In this document: positions 1 to 8,928 of the stretch, in pieces
Layout: every line of letters begins with the position of its first letter
Position numbering within the stretch: the stretch's first letter is position 1
DNA from: an uncultured Gammaproteobacteria bacterium
GTDB lineage: Bacteria; Pseudomonadota; Gammaproteobacteria; CAMYKB01
Assembly: GCA_947258875.1 (NCBI GenBank)
Contig: CAMYKB010000012.1
Coordinates: 46,572-110,571, forward strand
Direction of reading: 5' to 3'
Length of the DNA stretch: 64,000 bases
Translations under genes and position numbers: made by a program
The notes under the pieces: generated by a model
What the model was told of the DNA's origin: nothing
The model's database searches: none
Seen by the model: only the letters and a program-made list of their open reading frames with translations

Positions 1-1
1 C

Positions 2-178
2 AGATCAAATGATGAAGAGGTAAGAAATCGCACGGGCCATGGTCTTGGCCTGCCGCTGGCGAGAGAAATCATCCAATTGCATCATGGCAACCTGCACGTA
101 GATAGCACGCTCGGCGAAGGCAGTGAGTTCATCATCGAACTCAGAAAAGAAGTCATGTTAATAGATAAGGCGAGCTAG
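2..178 (+). CDS. Sensor histidine kinase, C-terminal fragment (partial at window edge)
   Basis: Open frame from base 2 reads ...NRTGHGLGLPLAREIIQLHHGNLHVDSTLGEGSEFIIEL..., the G-box of an HATPase domain; stop at 176-178. Confidence 0.8.
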   Translation, partial: RSNDEEVRNRTGHGLGLPLAREIIQLHHGNLHVDSTLGEGSEFIIELRKEVMLIDKAS

Positions 179-180
179 AC

Positions 181-576
181 ATGAAGCGCATATTGATAGC
201 CGATGATGAACCGCATGTTGTGCGTGTCCTTAGGGTCGCTCTTGAGAAAGCAGGATTTGAGGTCGACTCCGCACCACATGGTGCTGCCGCGTTGGCACGA
301 ATCAACCAACAAACACCCGACGCCCTTATAACCGACATTCAAATGCCACATATGACAGGTGAAGAGTTATGCGCGCAAATTCAGGAAATATATCCCAGGC
401 GCGAATTCCTGATACTTGTTTTGACATCAAGAACAGAAATTGAACATAGGGAATGGTCGCGTAATATAACTAACCTGTTATTTCTCGAAAAGCCCGTGAG
501 CATACGCAAGTTAACAGTGATGCTGGAAAATTACTTCGACACCGTTAAAACAACCGGGGATTACGAGTTTGGCTAA
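181..576 (+). CDS. Response regulator, receiver domain only
   Basis: ILIADDEPHVVRVLRVALEKAGFEV...DALITDIQMPHMTGEEL...EKPVSIRKL. Confidence 0.9.
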   Translation: MKRILIADDEPHVVRVLRVALEKAGFEVDSAPHGAAALARINQQTPDALITDIQMPHMTGEELCAQIQEIYPRREFLILVLTSRTEIEHREWSRNITNLLFLEKPVSIRKLTVMLENYFDTVKTTGDYEFG

Positions 577-2797
577 TAAAGCATTCAATTTGCTTGACTT
601 TGACAAGTATTCACGCCTGCTACGCAGCATATTCCCATCTGGCGCTGATGTCACGATTTGTAACATGGATGGTGACTTATTGTGGACAACCGACTTGTCA
701 GCAAGAAATCACAATATAGATGCTGCAGCATTCCTTAAGAGCACGCTATCAGTAAAATCGTCAGATATTGAAACAGTAAGGCACAGCAAGCTGGGCGATG
801 GTAACTTCTTGTACAGCATGGTAATGACAAACGATTCAGGTGAACAGATTGGTGCACTTGCGCTGGTCGTTGATTGCACAATCAAAAACCATAAACCACA
901 CAGCAATGATATAGCGGAGGAATTTTTGCAGGGCATAGCCGCCTGCATAAAGAGCGAACACCAAATAGTTGCGGAACTGGATGGCATGGCAGGAGAATTG
1001 GCAGAGCGCTACGATGAACTCAACCTGGTTTATGATACGGACGATCATGTCAATGGCTTGCAGGAAGCGCGTTTCGCACTACAGATATTGGTGGATAACT
1101 GTGCAACGTATATGGACGTTGGCATGAGTACATTGCTACTACCAGACAGAAAAATATGTATCAGCCACATAAAAGATGAAAACCTTTCGGCGGAAAAAGC
1201 ATCAATTGTCAGCCGCTTAAGAAAAGGTATATTTAGCACCTCTGCAGCAAGCAAATGCGGCACGGTCGTCAATTCGCAAATGGGGGCTCGAAAAGCTCTC
1301 TCCATCCCTGTGCTGGGCGGCGATGGCAATGTTACCGGCATACTCGCCACTATAAAAAATAGTCAAATGCCGGACTATACCAACAGTGACCGCAATCTAC
1401 TGGAAGTCATGTCCAGGAAGGTTACAAAAATTCTGCAGACTGTCTACGACCCGCTTACAGGACAATTAAATAGGTCTGGTTATGAATATCATGTTCGTCA
1501 GAATTTACTAGCCTCACAAGAGCAAGGCACGACTCACTGCATTCTAGACCTTGATATAGATGACCTGCAAATCATTAATGACACCATCAGTTACCAGGCC
1601 GGTGATGAGATAATAAAGAATGTAGCAAAAGTCATAGATGATTTGATTCGCGATACTGACATTCTGTCCAGAACCGGCGGTGACGAATTCGGAGTCTTAC
1701 TCGATAATTGCACATTAGAAGATGGCGAGAGTGTTGCAGAGAAGATTCGCCTCACAATAACCGCACTCGAATATACATGGCAGGATCAGAGAATTGAGAT
1801 CAGCACGACGATCGGGGTTGCGGCCATAACACCGGATTCAGAAAGTCCTGCGAGCGTTATCAGCACTGCAGAAGTCGCTCGCAACGCAGCCAAGGAATCG
1901 GGAAAGAACAGAGTGCAGGTATACAAAAAAGGCAATAGTGATCTTATACGCCGAAAAGGCGAAATGCAGTGGGTAAGTCGCATCAAGAACGCATTACGCG
2001 AAAACCGTTTTCAGATTTACAGCCAGGTGATAGTACCATTGAGCAATAGGTCAGAAAATTTCCATGTGGAGATACTGCTGCGCCTTAGAGATGAAAACGG
2101 CGACATTCTGACGCCATGGGCGTTTATCCCTGCTGCAGAGCGCTATCATCTCATGCCTGACATCGACAAATGGGTGATAAATAAAACCCTGTCCGAATTC
2201 GTCCGGATCTGGAAAACAGACTGGGCTAAGAGTGCACAAGTATCTATCAACCTATCAGGCCAATCCATGAGTGCTCGCGACTTTCTTGGCTTCGTTATCG
2301 AACAACTGGGTCGCGAGGGCGTAGTAGCCAAAAACATTTGTTTCGAAATTACAGAATCAGCAGCAATTGAGAATATTGATGAGGCCAAAGAATTTATCTC
2401 TTCAATCAGAAAGCGGGGCTGCCGGTTCTCGCTTGATGATTTTGGGACAGGGTTAAGCTCATTCGCCTATCTAAAAAACCTTTCCGTGGATTACCTGAAG
2501 ATCGATGGTAGTTTTGTTAAGGAAATTATTGATGATCCAGTCTCTAATACAATGGTATCAGCCATCAACCAGGTAGGCCATGTCATGGGGCTTGAAACGC
2601 TTGCTGAATTCGTCGAAAACCAGGCCATTATGAACCGTCTTGCCGAATTAGGTATTGATTATGCCCAAGGATATGGCATAGGCAAGCCAATGCCATTAGA
2701 AAAATATCTCGACGAAATCTCGAATATTCAGCGTGCCCCGCCTGGGAAAGGAAAATCTCAGACGAGAGGGCTACGCGCCGTTAGCAATAAAAGCTGA
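569..2797 (+). CDS. GAF-like/GGDEF/EAL dual-domain c-di-GMP protein
   Basis: RDTD-N5-GGDEF (I-site present), ExLxR as VEILLRL, DDFGTGLSSFAYL; TTG start overlaps the upstream RR stop. Confidence 0.9.
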   Translation: MANKAFNLLDFDKYSRLLRSIFPSGADVTICNMDGDLLWTTDLSARNHNIDAAAFLKSTLSVKSSDIETVRHSKLGDGNFLYSMVMTNDSGEQIGALALVVDCTIKNHKPHSNDIAEEFLQGIAACIKSEHQIVAELDGMAGELAERYDELNLVYDTDDHVNGLQEARFALQILVDNCATYMDVGMSTLLLPDRKICISHIKDENLSAEKASIVSRLRKGIFSTSAASKCGTVVNSQMGARKALSIPVLGGDGNVTGILATIKNSQMPDYTNSDRNLLEVMSRKVTKILQTVYDPLTGQLNRSGYEYHVRQNLLASQEQGTTHCILDLDIDDLQIINDTISYQAGDEIIKNVAKVIDDLIRDTDILSRTGGDEFGVLLDNCTLEDGESVAEKIRLTITALEYTWQDQRIEISTTIGVAAITPDSESPASVISTAEVARNAAKESGKNRVQVYKKGNSDLIRRKGEMQWVSRIKNALRENRFQIYSQVIVPLSNRSENFHVEILLRLRDENGDILTPWAFIPAAERYHLMPDIDKWVINKTLSEFVRIWKTDWAKSAQVSINLSGQSMSARDFLGFVIEQLGREGVVAKNICFEITESAAIENIDEAKEFISSIRKRGCRFSLDDFGTGLSSFAYLKNLSVDYLKIDGSFVKEIIDDPVSNTMVSAINQVGHVMGLETLAEFVENQAIMNRLAELGIDYAQGYGIGKPMPLEKYLDEISNIQRAPPGKGKSQTRGLRAVSNKS

Positions 2798-2877
2798 ATT
2801 TCGAGAACAATAGTTAAATTGGAACCGTATGAAGCACTTGGTTTTTTTAATGGATTACAGCAGGACAAGAATACATC

Positions 2878-4938
2878 ATGAGCGCAACTGAGGAACACAT
2901 CAAGGCTGAGATCATGCATACCCAGATCGGTGTCATGACCTATCTTGCGCCCAAAGGTGTGCTATCCAATGAATCCGGGATAGCGGAATTACACGAATCC
3001 GTCAACGAATGCCTGCAGGCATTCGAAACTCAGATTGTAATCGACCTGGCAAAAGTGCAAAGACTGAATAGCGCAGCGCTGGAGTCCCTGCTGGATATAC
3101 AGGAAAAACTGGTAAAGGTCGGCGGCTGGTTGAAGGTTGCTCAGCTCAATTCACTCATTCGCGAGATTTTTTACATCACTGATTTCGCTGAATATGTTTG
3201 CATGGTCGAGCCTGAGGCAGGCAATGACAATGAATATTACCCCAAAACATCTGGCGACAATAAACTACGCCTGGGCGACATCCTTGTTGAGCGCGGCCTC
3301 ATCACCGAGGCAAGAATTTCAGAAGCCATACGCTTGCAGAAAAAACTCGACAAACGCATGGGGCAGATCATCATTGACAAAGGCTGGGTTTCTGAAAATG
3401 ACGTACTTACCGCACTTGCCCAACAGCTCTCCGTACCCTTTGTCAGCCTGCGGACCGGCATCTACGACCCCGATATCGTTGAACAGCTTGATGTTGAAAC
3501 CGCCACCAGACTCAAAGTGCTACCATTATTCAAGGTCCGCGGCGCCTTGTCACTGGCAACAGCCGATCCACAGGCCATACATAGTTTCGACGAGATCGAA
3601 GAACGGCTTAACTGCCGCGTTCGACCCGTGCTGGCACGGCGCGAAGACATACTCAAGACTATCAACGAAGCGTACGCTGGAGATCGTTATACCGCCGAGT
3701 TAATTACAGAGATCGATGAAGACTTTGAAGTCATTGAGAACACCACCCCTGATGACTACTCGACGATTGACGAGATGGCAGCGGAAAGCCCGGTCATCAA
3801 CCTGGTTAATTCAATTATACAGCGTGCGGTACACGACGGCGCCAGTGATATTCATATTGAACCTTCGCGCACCAAGTCAAGGGTTCGTTACCGTATCGAT
3901 GGTGTATTGTATGAAGTCATGACGCCCAAGAGCGAACTACACGCAGCCCTGGTTTCTAGGCTCAAAGTTATGGCCAATCTGGATATTGCAGAACGCCGCA
4001 TTCCACAGGACGGCCGCATCCAGGTTCATACGCAAGGCCGTTCAGTCGATCTACGCTTCAGTTCATTGCCTGGTTTGTTCGGAGAAAAAATCGTACTGCG
4101 CGTGCTGGATAAAAACCAGGCCATACTTGATGTCAACAAACTGGGCATGACTGACGACAATCTTTCATGCTTCAAAGAGCTGCTCGAACGTAGTCACGGT
4201 TTGATTCTCGTTACCGGGCCCACGGGTAGCGGCAAGACTACCAGCCTTTATGCTGCGCTGAATTACTTGAACAGTATTGAAAAAAATATTGTCACCATCG
4301 AAGATCCCGTTGAATACCAGGTTGAGATAGTTAACCAAAATGAGGTCAAAAACAAAATCGGCCTGACTTTTGCGAAAGTATTGAAACATGTGCTGCGACA
4401 GGACCCCGATATCATCATGGTGGGCGAAATCCGGGAACGCGAAACTGCAGAGATCGCTGTACAGGCAGCATTGACAGGCCATCTGGTGCTTTCCACACTA
4501 CACACCAATGACAGCGTAGGCGCCATTACTCGCATGATCGATATGGGGATTGAACCTTATCTTTTGTCATCAGCATTGATAGGCGTTGTTGCGCAACGCC
4601 TGGTAAGAATGATTTGCCCATCCTGCAAAACCAGTTTCCTTGCACCACCCGATGTCATTGCACATTATGGTTGGGACTCACAAGCCAACATCCGTCTGCA
4701 TAAAGGACGGGGATGCCCTGAATGCTATGACTCGGGTTACAAGGGCCGTCTCGGCGTACATGAAATGCTGCAAGCCGATGAGGCACTACAAAAACTCGTC
4801 ATTTCTAACCCCAGTCGCGACGAGCTAACGTCATATCTTATGGAGAATAAAGTTAGGACACTATTCGATGATGCCTTGGATCGCTCACTGGAGGGATCTA
4901 CTACGCTTGAAGAAGTATCCCGCGTTATTAGCAACTAG
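2878..4938 (+). CDS. Type IV pilus/MSHA assembly ATPase (GspE/PilB/MshE family) with N-terminal STAS domain and tandem MshEN motifs
   Basis: STAS-like VIDLAKVQRLNSAALESLL; RLGDILVERGLITEARISEAIRLQ and RMGQIIIDKGWVSENDVLTALAQQ; Walker A GPTGSGKTT; zinc motif CPSC...CPEC. Confidence 0.93.
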   Translation: MSATEEHIKAEIMHTQIGVMTYLAPKGVLSNESGIAELHESVNECLQAFETQIVIDLAKVQRLNSAALESLLDIQEKLVKVGGWLKVAQLNSLIREIFYITDFAEYVCMVEPEAGNDNEYYPKTSGDNKLRLGDILVERGLITEARISEAIRLQKKLDKRMGQIIIDKGWVSENDVLTALAQQLSVPFVSLRTGIYDPDIVEQLDVETATRLKVLPLFKVRGALSLATADPQAIHSFDEIEERLNCRVRPVLARREDILKTINEAYAGDRYTAELITEIDEDFEVIENTTPDDYSTIDEMAAESPVINLVNSIIQRAVHDGASDIHIEPSRTKSRVRYRIDGVLYEVMTPKSELHAALVSRLKVMANLDIAERRIPQDGRIQVHTQGRSVDLRFSSLPGLFGEKIVLRVLDKNQAILDVNKLGMTDDNLSCFKELLERSHGLILVTGPTGSGKTTSLYAALNYLNSIEKNIVTIEDPVEYQVEIVNQNEVKNKIGLTFAKVLKHVLRQDPDIIMVGEIRERETAEIAVQAALTGHLVLSTLHTNDSVGAITRMIDMGIEPYLLSSALIGVVAQRLVRMICPSCKTSFLAPPDVIAHYGWDSQANIRLHKGRGCPECYDSGYKGRLGVHEMLQADEALQKLVISNPSRDELTSYLMENKVRTLFDDALDRSLEGSTTLEEVSRVISN

Positions 4939-4949
4939 ACAGGTTCACT

Positions 4950-6083
4950 ATGCCACTAGAAATGCCCCCACAAGTTGTCAGTGAAAAACCACAAAACCGA
5001 TTTGTCCAAAACATGACAAACTGGCAGGAGCTGTTACACAAGAAGGGCAAGGTGGCGGATAAGGATCGGATGTTTTTTACGGAACAGCTTTCTCTAATGC
5101 TGGAAACAGGTGCCAGCCTGCCGCAGGCATTAACTACCCTCAAGGCACAGTCTGATAATCCGGCCATGGCCTACCTCATCGATGATCTAATGAACAATAT
5201 CACCGAAGGTAATACTTTCTCATATGCATTATCCTTGCACCCGGAGGTATTCAGCACGACATATATTAATCTGGTTGCCGCCAGTGAAAGGGGTGGTTTT
5301 ATGCATCAGGTACTGACACAGCTCCAGGAGATGGAACAAAAACGCGAGGAGTTGCGCAACACACTGGTTTCTTCATTTTCATACCCCGCGTTCCTGGTTT
5401 TTTTCTCTTTTGCTGTAGTCGTTTTTGTGCTGGTTGTCGTATTCCCCAAGTTCGGTGACATGTTTGCGAGCATTGAGGATCAATTACCCGCTACCACCAT
5501 CGGGCTAATGGCAGCCAGTAATATCTTGACACAGTACTGGATATTCATCCTTGGTGGCATCATGGTTTGTATGCTATTCCTGAGATACTGGTTAAAAAGT
5601 CCTGATGGAATACGGTATCTGGATAGCTTTAAGCTGGGTGCGCCTGTGCTGAAAGATGTCTTTATTAAACTGTACCTGGTGCAATCACTACGCGTCATGA
5701 GCCTGTCACTACGCAATGGTGTTAGCGTTATGGATACGCTGGCAGCCTGCAAGGGCGTGGTGCGTAACACCGTGTACCAACAATTCATTAACGACGTCGA
5801 GGCCCAGGTGCAGGAAGGTGCCGGGCTTGCCGTGGGATTCAACAAGACCGATTTCATACCCCCTATCGCCGAACAAATGATTACCACCGGCGAGGAAACA
5901 GGCAACCTGCCCAAGGTGATGGGACGTATCGCGGATTATTATGAACGCCAGTTATCGAAAAATCTGAAGGCGCTTTCAAAACTGGCTGAACCGATCATGT
6001 TACTGGTGATGGGTGTGGTGGTGGGTGTGCTGGTGAGCTCACTCATCCTGCCAATCTTCAAACTTTCCCGCGCCGTCAGCTAA
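4950..6083 (+). CDS. PilC/GspF/MshG-family inner-membrane platform protein
   Basis: DRMFFTEQLSLMLETGASLPQAL...GEETGNLPKVMGRIADYYERQL. Confidence 0.93.
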   Translation: MPLEMPPQVVSEKPQNRFVQNMTNWQELLHKKGKVADKDRMFFTEQLSLMLETGASLPQALTTLKAQSDNPAMAYLIDDLMNNITEGNTFSYALSLHPEVFSTTYINLVAASERGGFMHQVLTQLQEMEQKREELRNTLVSSFSYPAFLVFFSFAVVVFVLVVVFPKFGDMFASIEDQLPATTIGLMAASNILTQYWIFILGGIMVCMLFLRYWLKSPDGIRYLDSFKLGAPVLKDVFIKLYLVQSLRVMSLSLRNGVSVMDTLAACKGVVRNTVYQQFINDVEAQVQEGAGLAVGFNKTDFIPPIAEQMITTGEETGNLPKVMGRIADYYERQLSKNLKALSKLAEPIMLLVMGVVVGVLVSSLILPIFKLSRAVS

Positions 6084-6238
6084 CCGTTCGCCTAAAGAAT
6101 TCCTGAAAACTGCCGACATTATGCCCATAGGGGCAGGTTTGCCGTGCTTGCGCATTAAAACCCCTTAAAACAAGCAGATCCTGACCTGCTTAGCGTGCAC
6201 CCGCGACACACGGTCACCTGGTCGTCACCAGCGGCCAT

Positions 6239-6265
6239 TAAAGTTTACTGCGCGACGGCCGATAA
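6239..6265 (+). promoter_or_regulatory. Putative sigma28/FliA-type promoter of the major pilin gene
   Basis: TAAAGTTT-actgcgcgacg-GCCGATAA, exact match to the sigma28 consensus with N11 spacing, 45 bp upstream of the pilin ATG. Confidence 0.8.
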
Positions 6266-6309
6266 ATAAGCACGAATCATCAATTATTGGAACATATGGA
6301 GTACACATA

Positions 6310-6876
6310 ATGGACAGTCATTCTTATTCAGTACAACGGGGTTTCACTCTGGTCGAGTTGTTAATCGTGGTCATCATCCTGGCCATCTTGGCGGCTATCG
6401 TCGTGCCGCAGTTTGCATCCTCCACCGAGGACGCCAAACTGTCGTCACTGGATTCCAATCTGGCCAATGTGCGCTCAGCGATGGACCTGTATTACCAACA
6501 GCACGGCGGCCGTTATCCTGGTCAATACAGGGAGACCAACGGTACCACTCTATCAGGCAATGACGCAGACAAACTCGCGGCATTAAAAGCACAATTGACA
6601 CTATATACCGATGTCAATGGCAAGACTGCGACCGTCAAGGACGCCACCTTCAAATACGGTCCCTACTTCAAGAAGGAAAACCTGCCAGCCAACCCCATCA
6701 CCGATTCAAATGATGTGGCGTTCCAGGGCACCGCCGCGCTGGGCATGACGGGTGTAGCTGATCCATTTGCTACCACACCGGCAAAAGGCTGGAAGTACGA
6801 TGTCGTCACTGGCCAGTTTATCGCCAATGACGCGCGCACCATTCCTAATACCACGACTACCTACGACAAGCGCTAA
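6310..6876 (+). CDS. Type IV prepilin-like protein (probable major pilin)
   Basis: RG|FTLVELLIVVIILAILAAIVVPQF class III signal. Confidence 0.92.
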   Translation: MDSHSYSVQRGFTLVELLIVVIILAILAAIVVPQFASSTEDAKLSSLDSNLANVRSAMDLYYQQHGGRYPGQYRETNGTTLSGNDADKLAALKAQLTLYTDVNGKTATVKDATFKYGPYFKKENLPANPITDSNDVAFQGTAALGMTGVADPFATTPAKGWKYDVVTGQFIANDARTIPNTTTTYDKR

Positions 6877-6902
6877 TCGCTATAGCGTACAGATGGATAA
6901 GT

Positions 6903-7451
6903 ATGAGGTGTACAGCTGACAAGGGAATGTCGCTACTGGAAATACTGGTAGTCATCAGCATCATGGGGATCGTCACAGTAGTGGCGATCCCCAATTTGTC
7001 ATCAACGGACGAAAAGAAACTTGATGTCGTTGCCAATGAAGTTGCCCAGGCCATACGCTTTACACGCAGCGAGGCGATACGAACCGGTAAACCCCATGGC
7101 ATTAGTGCCACCGTCAACGCTCAGCGGCTGCGCGTTTATGAACTCAAAGAAGTCTTTGGCTTTCCTGCCCCCGACTATTCGGTACGCAACCCCGTCGACA
7201 AGAAACTCTACGACCTGCAATTTGCTAATGAGCCGGGATGGCGAGGGGTCAGCCTTACCAACATCTATTTCAAATTCGTGGGTATCGCCACACCGCAGGA
7301 CGACATCGGCTTCGATCCCACAGGGTTACCCAAGCATGAAAGTGCAGGATCCATTTCCATGCTTGAGCAGGCAACGCTCACGCTCGGATACGCGGGGCAC
7401 CAACGCACAGTGATCGTGGCACCCATAACAGGGCGGGTGACCATCCAATGA
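6903..7451 (+). CDS. GspH/FimT-like minor pseudopilin
   Basis: KG|MSLLEILVVISIMGIVTVVAIPNL; ARFTRSEAIRTG-like motif (AIRFTRSEAIRTGKP). Confidence 0.85.
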   Translation: MRCTADKGMSLLEILVVISIMGIVTVVAIPNLSSTDEKKLDVVANEVAQAIRFTRSEAIRTGKPHGISATVNAQRLRVYELKEVFGFPAPDYSVRNPVDKKLYDLQFANEPGWRGVSLTNIYFKFVGIATPQDDIGFDPTGLPKHESAGSISMLEQATLTLGYAGHQRTVIVAPITGRVTIQ

Positions 7452-7939
7452 AAGCGTTGAAAGCGAGCCAACCTGGAGCACAACGCCAGCGCGGCCTATC
7501 CTATGTCGAAGTGCTGGTCGCGATGGCACTCATCGCCGTTAGCCTGATACCGGCGCTGGATGCATTACAGACCGGCATATTGGGTGCAGGCGTTCATGAG
7601 TCCTACGCCGTGGAACACTACCACGTGACCGCCAAGACGGAAGAAATACTGGCACAACCCTTCGGCAGCCTTTTGTCTGCAGCCGCCGCAGCCGGCAACC
7701 CGAACACACTGAGCAGCTACACCGAAGCCGCAGGTACGCCAAACCGGCGCCTGGTGTACCTCTCCTTTTACGATGCCGATAACTCCGATGGCGACAACGA
7801 TCCATTTACTATTGCCGACGCCAACAGCGATGCTGATAACAACCCATACACGGGCAGTGATGTCGATATCAGCCTGCTATGGGTACGTGTGGTAATCGAA
7901 GCTACGGCACAGTCCATGGAAACACTGACCAGCAGATGA
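7448..7939 (+). CDS. PilV/GspI-like minor pilin with Asp-rich segment
   Basis: RG|LSYVEVLVAMALIAVSLIPALDA; overlaps upstream gene by 4 nt. Confidence 0.82.
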   Translation: MKALKASQPGAQRQRGLSYVEVLVAMALIAVSLIPALDALQTGILGAGVHESYAVEHYHVTAKTEEILAQPFGSLLSAAAAAGNPNTLSSYTEAAGTPNRRLVYLSFYDADNSDGDNDPFTIADANSDADNNPYTGSDVDISLLWVRVVIEATAQSMETLTSR

Positions 7940-8928
7940 AAAACAAACTATTTCAAGCTGGCCTAACGCTGACTGAGTTATTGCTTACAGTTGCGATCGC
8001 CTCGCTGATCATGACAGGCCTGGCCGGCGTTATCTCCCAGACACTGCAAGCGGAAGATGCCACGCGTGAGCACAATAACCTCACGCAACAGGCACGTTTT
8101 GCCATGCAGCGTATGGCCGCAGCCGTGCGGGGTACGCAGCGACTGATATTGCCGCTAGCAAATAATCCAAATACCGACTGGCGTGAAAACGTACGTGAAG
8201 AAACGGTACCTGCATCGCCGCCCGAGGGCAGTAGCACCAAGGCCACTGCGGTTCTTGCAGTCAGCTTGTCGCCGACTCAAGATTATGATGACGATGGATT
8301 CATGGATGCTGATAACGATAAGGATGGGCTGATCGACGAAGATATCGGCTCTGACAACAATGCTGACGGTACGTCAGGGCTAGTCAATATTGATGATGAT
8401 GGTGACGGGCTAGTCGATGAATCCAACAAGGAAGATGATGATGAAGATGAAGACACAGCAGGCACCAAAGACGAAGATCCGCTCAATGGCCTGGATGATG
8501 ATGGCGATGGCAGCGTTGATGAGGACATAGGTTCAGATACTAACGCGGACGGATTTCCCGGCTTGATGGGTACCGATGAAGATGGTGACAGCCAGATCGA
8601 TGAATCAAACAAGGAGGACGACGACGAAGATGAAGACGATCGTGGCACCATAGACGAAGATTGGTTAGATACGGTGGCTTTCCACCTAAATGGCTCGCGT
8701 CTTATAGAGCGTCAACCTGCGCTAACCGATGTCAACACCGATGGCTTAGTTACAGGCGCTGATTTCACTGAGAGCATCATCGCCGACAACGTCACGTATT
8801 TCCGCGTAGAACGCATCCCCCAAGGTGGCAACCGCGCAGTTTTAGTCGACATTACGCTGGAGCTGACCGGTGCCAGTGGCGAAGTCGTCAGCCTCAACAC
8901 CCGTGTACGCGTGGGGGGCACACCATGA
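7936..8928 (+). CDS. PilW/GspJ-like minor pilin with DxDxDG calcium-loop-like repeats
   Basis: AG|LTLTELLLTVAIASLIM; internal ATG at 7936 chosen over 7879; DDDGDGLVDE/DNDKDGLIDED loops. Confidence 0.82.
   Translation: MKNKLFQAGLTLTELLLTVAIASLIMTGLAGVISQTLQAEDATREHNNLTQQARFAMQRMAAAVRGTQRLILPLANNPNTDWRENVREETVPASPPEGSSTKATAVLAVSLSPTQDYDDDGFMDADNDKDGLIDEDIGSDNNADGTSGLVNIDDDGDGLVDESNKEDDDEDEDTAGTKDEDPLNGLDDDGDGSVDEDIGSDTNADGFPGLMGTDEDGDSQIDESNKEDDDEDEDDRGTIDEDWLDTVAFHLNGSRLIERQPALTDVNTDGLVTGADFTESIIADNVTYFRVERIPQGGNRAVLVDITLELTGASGEVVSLNTRVRVGGTP
8335..8670 (+). repeat. Two ~61-aa Asp-rich tandem repeats within the PilW/GspJ-like gene
   Basis: DEDIGSDNNADG...DESNKEDDDEDED and DEDIGSDTNADG...DESNKEDDDEDED. 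Confidence 0.8.

Noticed and set aside
3137-3703. 188-aa plus-strand ORF within the ATPase gene
   Set aside because: Alternative frame of a clear GspE-family gene; no family-like sequence.
6084-6238. c-di-GMP riboswitch or sigma54 promoter in the pilin leader
   Set aside because: No recognisable GEMM core and no convincing GG-N10-GC element.
8283-8651. Ser-rich minus-strand ORF (MVPRSSSSSSSSSLFDSS...)
   Set aside because: Antisense shadow of the GAT/GAC-rich Asp repeats in the PilW/GspJ-like gene.
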